A stretch of DNA of 64,000 nt from Tachinus rufipes (Eukaryota; Arthropoda; Insecta; Coleoptera; Staphylinidae): positions 96,208,907 through 96,272,906 of the forward strand of contig OZ010748.1 in NCBI GenBank assembly GCA_963932245.1, read 5' to 3'. The notes beneath the pieces are model-generated. The model saw nothing but the letters and a program-made list of their open reading frames with translations, did not search any database and was not told where the DNA came from. Each line of letters opens with the position of its first letter. The stretch's first letter is position 1. Below are positions 47,080 to 58,254 of this stretch, one piece after another. The position numbers and the translations under genes are program-made.

Positions 47080-50000
47080 GTATAGTCCGTCACATTCTAA
47101 GAACCAGGTAATTTGTCCGTTTTGCGATTGGACCCTTTCTTCTAGTGTCAAAGTTAGATATCTCGGTCCAAGAAGGTCCAATCGAAAAAAAGACCCAGTA
47201 TGTTTGAATCGGGGGGTCCGTGTTGCATTTTAAAAACAGTTAACAAAAATCAAGTTTTTGGAAATTTTTCGGAAATTTTTCGGAAAATTTTCGAAAAAAT
47301 TTTAAAATTATTTTTAAAATCCAATTTTACAACATGACTTCAATCGATTCCTCACGGTCCAAGGAGTCCAAAGCTGCCTTCGGCAGCTCCGTAGCGTTGT
47401 ATTCGAGTGCGCTCGTGGCTGTAACTTCGTTCTCTGCAGTCCGATATTTTTTTAAATATTTTTCCCCCAATCTAGAGGGTGGACAGGGACAGAGCAACTA
47501 GAGTCGCCCCTGCTATTGGTGTAAAATTTTAAACCTTAAAAAAATCAATTTTTTTTCACGCCTTTGTATAGTCCGTCACATTCTAAGAACCAGGTAATTT
47601 GTCCGTTTTGCGATTGGACCCTTTCTTCTAGTGTCAAAGTTAGATATCTCGGTCCAAGAAGGTCCAATCGAAAAAAAGACCCAGTATGCTTGAATCGGGG
47701 GGTCCGTGTTGCATTTTAAAAACAGTTAACAAAAATCAAGTTTTTGGAAATTTTTCGGAAATTTTTCGGAAAATTTTCGAAAAAATTTTAAAATTATTTT
47801 TAAAATCCAATTTTACAACATGACTTCAATCGATTCCTCACGGTCCAAGGAGTCCAAAGCTGCCTTCGGCAGCTCCGTAGCGTTGTATTCGAGTGCGCTC
47901 GTGGCTGTAACTTCGTTCTCTGCAGTCCGATATTTTTTTAAATATTTTTCCCCCAATCTAGAGGGTGGACAGGGACAGAGCAACTAGAGTCGCCCCTGCT
48001 ATTGGTGTAAAATTTTAAACCTTAAAAAAATCAATTTTTTTTCACGCCTTTGTATAGTCCGTCACATTCTAAGAACCAGGTAATTTGTCCGTTTTGCGAT
48101 TGGACCCTTTCTTCTAGTGTCAAAGTTAGATATCTCGGTCCAAGAAGGTCCAATCGAAAAAAAGACCCAGTATGCTTGAATCGGGGGGTCCGTGTTGCAT
48201 TTTAAAAACAGTTAACAAAAATCAAGTTTTTGGAAATTTTTCGGAAATTTTTCGGAAAATTTTCGAAAAAATTTTAAAATTATTTTTAAAATCCAATTTT
48301 ACAACATGACTTCAATCGATTCCTCACGGTCCAAGGAGTCCAAAGCTGCCTTCGGCAGCTCCGTAGCGTTGTATTCGAGTGCGCTCGTGGCTGTAACTTC
48401 GTTCTCTGCAGTCCGATATTTTTTTAAATATTTTTCCCCCAATCTAGAGGGTGGACAGGGACAGAGCAACTAGAGTCGCCCCTGCTATTGGTGTAAAATT
48501 TTAAACCTTAAAAAAATCAATTTTTTTTCACGCCTTTGTATAGTCCGTCACATTCTAAGAACCAGGTAATTTGTCCGTTTTGCGATTGGACCCTTTCTTC
48601 TAGTGTCAAAGTTAGATATCTCGGTCCAAGAAGGTCCAATCGAAAAAAAGACCCAGTATGTTTGAATCGGGGGGTCCGTGTTGCATTTTAAAAACAGTTA
48701 ACAAAAATCAAGTTTTTGGAAATTTTTCGGAAATTTTTCGGAAAATTTTCGAAAAAATTTTAAAATTATTTTTAAAATCCAATTTTACAACATGACTTCA
48801 ATCGATTCCTCACGGTCCAAGGAGTCCAAAGCTGCCTTCGGCAGCTCCGTAGCGTTGTATTCGAGTGCGCTCGTGGCTGTAACTTCGTTCTCTGCAGTCC
48901 GATATTTTTTTAAATATTTTTCCCCCAATCTAGAGGGTGGACAGGGACAGAGCAACTAGAGTCGCCCCTGCTATTGGTGTAAAATTTTAAACCTTAAAAA
49001 AATCAATTTTTTTTCACGCCTTTGTATAGTCCGTCACATTCTAAGAACCAGGTAATTTGTCCGTTTTGCGATTGGACCCTTTCTTCTAGTGTCAAAGTTA
49101 GATATCTCGGTCCAAGAAGGTCCAATCGAAAAAAAGACCCAGTATGTTTGAATCGGGGGGTCCGTGTTGCATTTTAAAAACAGTTAACAAAAATCAAGTT
49201 TTTGGAAATTTTTCGGAAATTTTTCGGAAAATTTTCGAAAAAATTTTAAAATTATTTTTAAAATCCAATTTTACAACATGACTTCAATCGATTCCTCACG
49301 GTCCAAGGAGTCCAAAGCTGCCTTCGGCAGCTCCGTAGCGTTGTATTCGAGTGCGCTCGTGGCTGTAACTTCGTTCTCTGCAGTCCGATATTTTTTTAAA
49401 TATTTTTCCCCCAATCTAGAGGGTGGACAGGGACAGAGCAACTAGAGTCGCCCCTGCTATTGGTGTAAAATTTTAAACCTTAAAAAAATCAATTTTTTTT
49501 CACGCCTTTGTATAGTCCGTCACATTCTAAGAACCAGGTAATTTGTCCGTTTTGCGATTGGACCCTTTCTTCTAGTGTCAAAGTTAGATATCTCGGTCCA
49601 AGAAGGTCCAATCGAAAAAAAGACCCAGTATGCTTGAATCGGGGGGTCCGTGTTGCATTTTAAAAACAGTTAACAAAAATCAAGTTTTTGGAAATTTTTC
49701 GGAAATTTTTCGGAAAATTTTCGAAAAAATTTTAAAATTATTTTTAAAATCCAATTTTACAACATGACTTCAATCGATTCCTCACGGTCCAAGGAGTCCA
49801 AAGCTGCCTTCGGCAGCTCCGTAGCGTTGTATTCGAGTGCGCTCGTGGCTGTAACTTCGTTCTCTGCAGTCCGATATTTTTTTAAATATTTTTCCCCCAA
49901 TCTAGAGGGTGGACAGGGACAGAGCAACTAGAGTCGCCCCTGCTATTGGTGTAAAATTTTAAACCTTAAAAAAATCAATTTTTTTTCACGCCTTTGTATA

Positions 50001-50481
50001 GTCCGTCACATTCTAAGAACCAGGTAATTTGTCCGTTTTGCGATTGGACCCTTTCTTCTAGTGTCAAAGTTAGATATCTCGGTCCAAGAAGGTCCAATCG
50101 AAAAAAAGACCCAGTATGCTTGAATCGGGGGGTCCGTGTTGCATTTTAAAAACAGTTAACAAAAATCAAGTTTTTGGAAATTTTTCGGAAATTTTTCGGA
50201 AAATTTTCGAAAAAATTTTAAAATTATTTTTAAAATCCAATTTTACAACATGACTTCAATCGATTCCTCACGGTCCAAGGAGTCCAAAGCTGCCTTCGGC
50301 AGCTCCGTAGCGTTGTATTCGAGTGCGCTCGTGGCTGTAACTTCGTTCTCTGCAGTCCGATATTTTTTTAAATATTTTTCCCCCAATCTAAAGGGTGGAC
50401 AGGGACAGAGCAACTAGAGTCGCCCCTGCTATTGGTGTAAAATTTTAAACCTTAAAAAAATCAATTTTTTTTCACGCCTTT

Positions 50482-50956
50482 GTATAGTCCGTCACATTCT
50501 AAGAACCAGGTAATTTGTCCGTTTTGCGATTGGACCCTTTCTTCTAGTGTCAAAGTTAGATATCTCGGTCCAAGAAGGTCCAATCGAAAAAAAGACCCAG
50601 TATGTTTGAATCGGGGGGTCCGTGTTGCATTTTAAAAACAGTTAACAAAAATCAAGTTTTTGGAAATTTTTCGGAAAATTTTCGAAAAAATTTTAAAATT
50701 ATTTTTAAAATCCAATTTTACAACATGACTTCAATCGATTCCTCACGGTCCAAGGAGTCCAAAGCTGCCTTCGGCAGCTCCGTAGCGTTGTATTCGAGTG
50801 CGCTCGTGGCTGTAACTTCGTTCTCTGCAGTCCGATATTTTTTTAAATATTTTTCCCCCAATCTAGAGGGTGGACAGGGACAGAGCAACTAGAGTCGCCC
50901 CTGCTATTGGTGTAAAATTTTAAACCTTAAAAAAATCAATTTTTTTTCACGCCTTT
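50482..50956 (+). repeat. Satellite unit with 11-bp deletion (475 bp) that fuses the two small frames
   Basis: One GGAAATTTTTC copy is missing. This shifts the first frame into the second and gives a 96-codon frame at 50602-50892 (start MFESGGPCCILK, end NLEGGQGQSN). All normal units have a stop after 45 codons. I do not think it is a gene; the frame is a by-product of the indel. Confidence 0.85.
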
Positions 50957-51442
50957 GTATAGTCCGTCACATTCTAAGAACCAGGTAATTTGTCCGTTTT
51001 GCGATTGGACCCTTTCTTCTAGTGTCAAAGTTAGATATCTCGGTCCAAGAAGGTCCAATCGAAAAAAAGACCCAGTATGTTTGAATCGGGGGGTCCGTGT
51101 TGCATTTTAAAAACAGTTAACAAAAATCAAGTTTTTGGAAATTTTTCGGAAATTTTTCGGAAAATTTTCGAAAAAATTTTAAAATTATTTTTAAAATCCA
51201 ATTTTACAACATGACTTCAATCGATTCCTCACGGTCCAAGGAGTCCAAAGCTGCCTTCGGCAGCTCCGTAGCGTTGTATTCGAGTGCGCTCGTGGCTGTA
51301 ACTTCGTTCTCTGCAGTCCGATATTTTTTTAAATATTTTTCCCCCAATCTAGAGGGTGGACAGGGACAGAGCAACTAGAGTCGCCCCTGCTATTGGTGTA
51401 AAATTTTAAACCTTAAAAAAATCAATTTTTTTTCACGCCTTT

Positions 51443-51830
51443 GTATAGTCCGTCACATTCTAAGAACCAGGTAATTTGTCCGTTTTGCGATTGGACCCTT
51501 TCTTCTAGTGTCAAAGTTAGATATCTCGGTCCAAGAAGGTCCAATCGAAAAAAAGACCCAGTATGTTTGAATCGGGGGGTCCGTGTTGCATTTTAAAAAC
51601 AGTTAACAAAAATCAAGTTTTTGGAAATTTTTCGGAAATTTTTCGGAAAATTTTCGAAAAAATTTTAAAATTATTTTTAAAATCCAATTTTACAACATGA
51701 CTTCAATCGATTCCTCACGGTCCAAGGAGTCCAAAGCTACCCTCGGCAGCTCCGTAGCGTTGCATTCGAGTGCGCTCGTGGCTGTAACTTTGTTCTCTGC
51801 AGCCTGATAACTTTTTAATATTTTTGAAGT
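51443..51830. repeat. Diverged right-edge satellite unit
   Basis: It matches the consensus to about 51735, then collects changes (AGCTACCCTCGG, TTGCATTCGAG, AACTTTGTTC, GCAGCCTGATAACTTTTT) and loses similarity after ATATTTTT at about 51825. Edge units that diverge more than central ones are typical of arrays homogenised by unequal exchange. Confidence 0.85.
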
Positions 51831-54710
51831 TTATAAAATATTAGCTCAATTCATAACACGGTTATAAGACAATTTTAAAATATAATTTGCAACATAATTT
51901 ATTGGATTTTCAATATATTTTAACAATACTACTTGATTTCATAAGTTTTTTCAAGCTGGCAAAGTATACATTCGAATTCATAAGCAAATAATTTGATTTG
52001 AGTTAAGACACATAAAGTTGATCGCTCACTTGCATTTAGTGTTAATTACTGCAGTACACTACCAATTTTCATTCACAATTGAAACCAGGAAAGTTGTAGG
52101 AGACTGGGGTAGTTGATTCATTTTGCTGGGTTCATTTCGTAGCTGCATTGTTGAAATTCTTCTTGTTTTTGTAAATTTAGAGCACAGAATCTGTAAATTA
52201 AACAATGATTAATACATCTTGTAAATAAAATTGTGGTGATAGTTGAATAGTTGTTGATGATAGCAGCTAATCTTAATCAGCACCACCGGAAATAACAAAC
52301 ATGGTTTGATGCCCATTTTCCACTGGAATGGGCACTTCGTGTAAGTTGCACAACTTTTCTACAACTGCAATACTTGTAAGTTTATAAATAAAACTATTTA
52401 TTAAATGTGCGTAATAGAACGTTTAATATAATATACTTCCATAATAGAATAAAAAAAGTCGGAACTACTTCAAAAACAATAAAATGGCACCACAAACTGC
52501 CAAAAATGATCTATAAATGTCATAATGTTATAAACTATCAAGTAGACGTCACAAATGTCGTTTTAAAGATATGTTGCAAAAGTTAAATTGCTTTGGTAAA
52601 TGCAAATGTTTTACTCTCAGCAAACAATTATCAACCACAAAAATGTTAAACATTAAATGAAATTGAATTAAACATAAATCCTTTCAATGGAAATATAGAA
52701 TTTGATTGAAAAGTGTTCAGTTCGACAATCTGTAAAATACACGGGCGAATACTGTGCACCAGTTATGAGTTGTAAATGGCGGGGGTTGAGAAGAAGAGTG
52801 AAGGGAGATGTACTGTACGGCGGCGGTAAAGGTGTGCATCCGTGGGGTCGGGAGGTGGTGTGGGCTGTTTAGCTGGGGACGACACCTGTGCGAGTTCCAG
52901 AGCATTACACGGGCCAACACTTTTGTATAATGAACTTCTCGTTGCCCCCGATGTCGAGTCTCATCGTAATCCCTTTTCGCTACCGTCCCTCATACCTCGA
53001 TCTCTCTTTCACACACATAATATACACAGATTGCATACTTCCCCGTGAACTAGACCGAATCACATCGTATCATTATAGAGGATTTAATATTTTTCGCATA
53101 AAAGCTCACAGCTCGCAACACTTCCTTCATTGTCGTACGTGTAAAATTTCCCACAACTGATGTTAATTAACATAGATGAGTCGAATCATCCGGTTATCCG
53201 GTTGCTTAAACAACAGATTTTCAATAGCAACATTTGCAAGTAGTCTTTTTAATTTCACAAAGAAGGCAGGATGGATCGAGACTAATCAAAGGAAAAGCTG
53301 TAGATTAGTATCTAGTGAACTCCATCCAAACTCTCGTCGGATTGAGCAGATGCCGAGTGCGATATGGATCCCCTTTCTCTTCACACATTTAACGTGTTTG
53401 CATTACCCAAATTACTAACCATCCACCCAAATGTATTGACTAACTGGATGCAAGACTGAAAGCTTCGAATAACACATGATAGATAGACAAGCAATCCAAA
53501 AGAATGCACATACCTGCCTGTGTTGTTAGAATTCGTATGTAATATTTACCATTAGGCTAAACAAACTTATAGATTTAAACATTTTTAAATCTTTTTTTTA
53601 AGCTGATGCATTAAAGTGATACGTTCGTTAATGAACAGTGTAAAGTACTCGTCCACTTTATTTGATGTTAATCTGCATCTCTTTTACGTGCCATGATTTA
53701 ACGGCGATATCGTCGAGGCGCGCTGCTGACATCATTGATTTCTATCTGGGCCGCTGCTCCCGTGTCCTCTTGATAACTAGCTTCCTGTATTATTTGCTCT
53801 TGCAAAGATTTCATCAAGCCGTGCATAGTGCAAAAAGTATGAATGAAACGTTAAATAGGAAACGCACAATAATGGTATTATCGACCATTATCGCATATTA
53901 TCCATTTAATCCGAGAGTGCTACTAGTTGGATGCATCGTGACGTCATACTATAATATAAGAAATGAAATAATATTCGTGTCGGCAAAAATTACCTCAAAA
54001 AAGGTAGATACGCATGTAATCTGCTTTCCGAAATGCCCTCCATTGTGGATGACCACTCGAGGGGAAGCAAGAGAGTCTTAATCTTGTACTTTTTATTTAT
54101 TGTGTTGTTACAACATGCTACCGTTGCTGCTGCTACCTCTGCAAACCATATGTTCCGAGCCGCAATTTTCTGATCCTCGCTTTGTGCGACTTACTTAATA
54201 CCTATTTTACTTGTTGTGTTGCTGGCCGAAACAAGTGGATATACGCAACGGTAAGCAATTGCAACTGGGGCCAGTTGTATTTGTCACATCGCATTAGTAC
54301 GAAAGACCCGAAACCGTTTACAAGCAAATTAGGAGGGAGGGACGGAGATTATCGCGCCGCAAAGTGCAGTTAATTGCCACAAATCCAGTATTTTGTATTA
54401 TTACGTAGGTACACAGATATGGGCGTAGTAGAAACATAACAAACAAACCGATTATTGAAATGTATTAAGCCACAATTGTTAATATTTTTATTCATTCATA
54501 TTCGACCGTCGGCCAATAAGAATAAGAAAATAATTAAATAGATATAAGTTCAATTGAAGATATGAAAGACTAACCGACAATAGATTTACAACCTTTCGGG
54601 TGGTACTATACAATTCCTAATAAACTGTTAGCAAAATAACAATTTTTTTAGAGTAACAGTTAATTAAATATGTATATATCTTATATATTTTTATTTAAAA
54701 TAATAAATTC
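51831..54710. other. Intergenic region right of the array, no gene found
   Basis: AT-rich sequence, with GC-richer parts at about 52740-53440 and 53690-54370. Several frames of 60-140 codons occur (the largest at 53662-54081), but I recognise no domain and codon choice follows local base composition. They could be leader or regulatory DNA of the gene suggested at 58 kb. Confidence 0.45.
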
Positions 54711-54719
54711 AACTAATTA

Positions 54720-54930
54720 TAACTAAATCCGGCTTTGTATAAATAAGACCATTCTAAAATAAAATCCGGCCGTTTATAATCTAAACCTTATGATTTTATA
54801 GTAAAATTTGTCTTTTTATTATTAAATCTGATCAATTTAATATAAAATCCGTCTAACTTCTTATAAATCCGACCGTCTACGATACAATAAATTAAATTAT
54901 GTTTAATCCGGCCAGATTTTGATATTATAT
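54720..54930. repeat. Short degenerate repeat with AAATCCGGCC motif
   Basis: AAATCCGGC, AAAATCCGGCCG, AAATCCGTCTAA, AAATCCGACCG and TAATCCGGCCAG recur every 30-60 bp. The same motif dominates 59380-60500. Confidence 0.55.
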
Positions 54931-55129
54931 ATTAATGGACCAAGTTATGTAAACGACGTAACACTAAAACACAAATTTTATGCCAGATCAAATATTTTCA
55001 TTACCGGCATGACCAAATTTGACAACTTTGGCAATAACAAAATATTAAAATTTTAACTGAAAACAATTTAATTATTGGCATCCAACTAACCTTAATTAAA
55101 TTAACAAAATTGAACCCAACGTTTAATAA

Positions 55130-55240
55130 AATTGACACTCAACTTTTAACAAAATTGGAGCACAACATTTCATAATTGGCACACAACGTCAACAAATTGG
55201 CGTTCAATATTTTAAAATTGGCACCCAACGTTACCGTCAA
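55130..55240. repeat. AAAATTGGCACACAACGTT short repeats
   Basis: Copies of AAATTGGCAC-CAACGTT recur at about 30-bp spacing, with variants GACACTCAACTTTTAAC and GGCGTTCAATATTTTA. Confidence 0.55.
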
Positions 55241-55289
55241 CTAATATAAATTTTTCATGCAGATCACATTCCGTAATAAAGTGCAGATA

Positions 55290-55640
55290 TGAACAGTTAA
55301 GAGTCCTACTGGAAACTCTTTAAAACATGTTCCATCCTAAGTAAAGTTCAGTACACTCAAGAACAGTATTAGGTATATTTAAAAACAATTGAATTACAAT
55401 TGATAATACATTGAAAAGCTCAATATTACATAGTAACTTTTCAGTACAGTTTAAATACATTAAGCACACCTTAGAAACAATTGAGAACAGTTCAAGTGCA
55501 ACTAAGAATACACGAGAAAATCTTAAATTACATTTAAAAAAATTAATAGCTCAGTACATCCAGGAACAGCTTGGAACAGATTAGGTGCAGTTCAGAACAG
55601 TCCCGATACATCTTGGAACATTTTAGAACAATTAGTAGTA
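55290..55640. repeat. GAACAGTT/AGTACA short repeats
   Basis: Variants of TTAAGTACAGTTCAGAACAG and CATCTTGGAACAGTTTAG recur loosely. No coding signal. Confidence 0.5.
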
Positions 55641-55779
55641 TAATATCTCGTGGTTATGAATTTATTGCAACTGCAACAACTATACAAAGTGCAGATGATT
55701 TGATTCAGATTCTCTTTCAGCACGGACTCCAAACTGAGTAACAACCAGATCATGGGACACGTCAACTAGGAATCTGAAA

Positions 55780-56240
55780 AGATGAACATCATTGAAGAAA
55801 ATCTCAAACAGATCAGTCTGGACCACCAGGAGCTACATTTCCAACTGCGTAAAAACATCACGCCAAGTAGACCAGCCAACCAGCGGCCCTAAACTCTTTC
55901 AAAAAGATCCCAAAAATCGCAGGACCTTCTCAAGCTGCTGCAGCCAATTCCCGGCCGACGAAAACTGCAGACGCTCCGGCCCATACCTCCCTCAAGAGAC
56001 CTAATTCGCCACCTTTGAGAAGAAAGAACAAGTCAACGCCCATTACAAAACCCAACTCATAGAAAAAGGATTTACCCTGGTGGACAACAAGAAGAAAACG
56101 TCCAAGAAAAAAAGAATTCTGTTACTTCAACTAATGGGCCATCAACCAGCTTATGACTTCAGGTACCTTTCGCACATTCAATGCCATCAGCCACCAAAGT
56201 CAAAGAATCTTCAACCTAACAGGCCATTAAGACCCAGGTA
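55780..56240 (+). pseudogene. Decayed ORF-like stretch, possibly retroelement ORF1 remains
   Basis: This A/C-rich segment stands out from its AT-rich flanks and carries three consecutive open pieces, each ended by a stop or frame change. The first begins MNIIEENLKQISLDHQELHF; the others contain DLLKLLQPIPGRRK and EKGFTLVDNKKKTSKKKRI. The lysine-rich GFTLVDNKKK piece resembles the basic region in ORF1/gag proteins of some insect non-LTR elements, but there is no zinc knuckle and no reverse transcriptase. The call is tentative. Confidence 0.3.
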
Positions 56241-56260
56241 ACCAGGATAAATCCGTATTA

Positions 56261-56560
56261 CATGTATGAACCTCTGTGAACGTCAGAAGTCATTCTGTCA
56301 CAAGAAAAGTGTGATCCAACCTCTTGATATGTAACTCCAATCTTAACTCTTGACAGGTTATCACTATAGAGTGACCCACCCAAGAAATTTGATGTTTGAA
56401 CTCTCTGCGAGCATCGGAAGTTACTTTCACGAGAGAACGTTGTAAACCAACACTTGACCGAATGGGTGGGCCACCCACCCGTACAATTATTTGTCGTCAA
56501 TAGATTACATGTTTGGCCTCTCTGCGTCCGTCAGAAGATTGTGATCTAACCTCTTCATTC
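56261..56560. repeat. Three degenerate tandem copies, about 117-130 bp each
   Basis: Copies start near 56261 (CATGTATGAACCTCTGTG), 56391 (GATGTTTGAACTCTCTGCG) and 56508 (CATGTTTGGCCTCTCTGCG). Each is followed by CGTCAGAAG-type sequence and a GTGATCCAACCTCTT-like block. GTGACCCACCC and GGCCACCCACCC separate them. Confidence 0.6.
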
Positions 56561-57037
56561 CTAACAGTTGGGTGAGTGGATGTGTTTGTAACTGCAATTC
56601 AAACAATTTTTCTAAAATTTAATTAATCATTTGTATTTTAAGGCCAAATTTTGTTAATTGAAGCCGGATTTGATCAATTCGAGGCCTGATTTTGACATTT
56701 ATAGAAAGTTTTTTTACCATCAGTCAATTTTTTGTATTTTATAGCCGGACTTTACTGATTACTGATACTTTGAAATAGATTTCATTAAAATATTACAGTA
56801 ATAATAACCTCATCCATTGGTAACATGAGATCATGTGTGTGCTCCTGCACTCTTCTATGTAAAAGAATATTAAATTTTAAATTGTATTGAATACTCAATA
56901 CATAACATTTTCTTTAAACTATTTCGTAAACTTATAAATAAATAAATAAATACTAACTTAATACAATTGATAGTTGTGACCTCTACTACCTGACAATTCA
57001 TGTTAATAAAATAATAAAACCATAATAGGTTAATTTA

Positions 57038-57085
57038 CTACATCTGTAGAAGGCTCTAGTCGAGCCGAAACTAGTAATATATTCG
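57038..57085 (+). ncRNA. Degenerate hammerhead-like motif
   Basis: CTGTAGA (57044-57050) is followed by a stem II of GGCTC-TAGTC-GAGCC, GAAA (57067-57070) and then CTAGTA, giving a palindromic stem III ACTAGT and a GUA triplet. The core differs from CUGANGA at position 6 (U for A), and stem I pairs poorly, so it is probably inactive. Its layout matches the better motif at 61963-62006. Confidence 0.45.
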
Positions 57086-57579
57086 TAAGAACAAACTTGT
57101 GATAAAAAACATTGTTTATTATCCCATAAATACTAATTTATTTGCTCAAATTTTGAAAACATATTTTTACCAAATTGTTCCATAAACTGTTATGCAGTTT
57201 TTTCAACAAACTTTCACAGACTAAGATTGAAATTATGTCAAATTAAACCGTAAATTTAAAATTTTTATGTTTTCGTATTAAAAGTGCAAATTATTAAACT
57301 AAAAGTTGTATCATAATATATAGAAAATTATAAGTAATTAACAAGAAAAGGGCGTATGATGAAATGTAAAGTGCATGCATTTATCATGTGCTGCAAATGA
57401 CCAAAGGGTGTCTGCACACACATACACACATAGCTAAGCAAAGCAGAAAAAGCACACAAGAAGATTGTGCTCTTGGTGCGATTGAGTCGACCCTGCAGAG
57501 TAGGTTATGTACGGGCAATAAAGAGCCAGGTAAGTGGTAGCAACTAGCAAGCAAGAGCAAAGAGCCGGGCGCAACACAG

Positions 57580-58254
57580 CAGTGAGTGATCGTCGTTCGC
57601 GCATCAAAACGAGCAGCTGCCTGCCCATGTCTCTGCGGGTTCGCTGCGCATCCCGCTCCTCCTACGGCAGCTGTCGAGACCGTTAAAAGGGGCCGCGAAC
57701 AAGAACCACCATTGGCCCGACTGTTCACTATTCCAAATGAGCAGACTGCACGATTGGTGCATCCCCTTTTGGATATGGCCATGTTTTGCCCTGTGACATC
57801 CTGCAGCGATCCCAAACAATTACCGAAGCCCAACTTTATTTTCCCTCTTTACCTTTACCATCGGATCGTTCCCTATTCCGTCCTTGTCCATCCATCCCTC
57901 CACGTGTATGTGTGTGCGCGTCCTGCTTGTATGTGAGTGTTGTCCTTCTGCTGCTTGCTTTGCTTGGCTTGCTGCTGCTATCTGTGTATTTGTATGCCTG
58001 TATATGTGTTCTATGTGTATGTATGTGTGTGTGTGTGTGTGTCTTCCGTCGCCAAATCCGAGTGCTCGTTTTGCGCTTTTGCATTCCCAAATTAGAAGGG
58101 GTCGCGACAGAGAGTAAAGTTCATCATCGGCACCGCCAACAACAATAACAATAAACAACAAACAACAACAATATAAGAAACAACAAATGCTCCGAGTAGT
58201 GTCTATAAACGTGTCCTGTGTTTAAAAAAGTGTTCTGGATATTTTATATTCATG
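57580..58254 (+). promoter_or_regulatory. Probable leader exon ending ATG at a splice donor (58252-58254)
   Basis: The stretch is GC-richer than its flanks. It contains a GT microsatellite (58023-58042) and a CAACAACAATAACAAT-rich segment like insect 5' leaders, and it ends TTCATG before GTGAGTAATA at 58255. An exon ending exactly after its start codon is a common arrangement. The start site is not known. Frames on both strands here (for example 57384-57833 minus, 57786-58148 plus) do not look like proteins. Confidence 0.4.
58023..58042. repeat. GT microsatellite
   Basis: TGTG run read directly, about ten units, inside the probable leader. Confidence 0.85.

Larger units (their letters stand above)
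35907..51830. repeat. Satellite array, 486-bp unit, 32 full and one partial copy
   Basis: Counting from GTATAGTCCGTCACATTC, unit starts are 35921, 36407, 36893 and so on, every 486 bp to 46613, then 47080, 47566, 48052, 48538, 49024, 49510, 49996, 50482, 50957 and 51443. Interior units are almost identical; the only common variant is T or C at unit position +123. Each unit has a 10-bp inverted repeat CGATTGGACC...GGTCCAATCG and a second small hairpin AGCTGCC-TTC-GGCAGCT. It also carries two short open frames: 45 codons from the ATG at +120 and 55 codons from ATGACTTCAATCGATTCC. I do not recognise the family. Such uniformity suggests recent amplification or homogenisation. An assembly artefact affecting copy number is possible. 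Confidence 0.97.

Noticed and set aside
35907..51830. Could the array be a CRISPR array, an rDNA-type gene cluster or a tandem gene family?
   Set aside because: There are no variable spacers, no rRNA sequence and no conserved protein. The whole 486-bp unit repeats with near-identity, which fits satellite DNA.
53662..54081. 139-codon open frame right of the satellite
   Set aside because: No recognisable domain, no clear splice or promoter context, and codon use follows local composition. I kept it out of the gene list.
57384..57833. 149-codon minus-strand frame
   Set aside because: It is antisense to the probable leader exon at 58 kb, with low-complexity cysteine- and serine-rich translation. 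GC-rich DNA yields such frames by chance.
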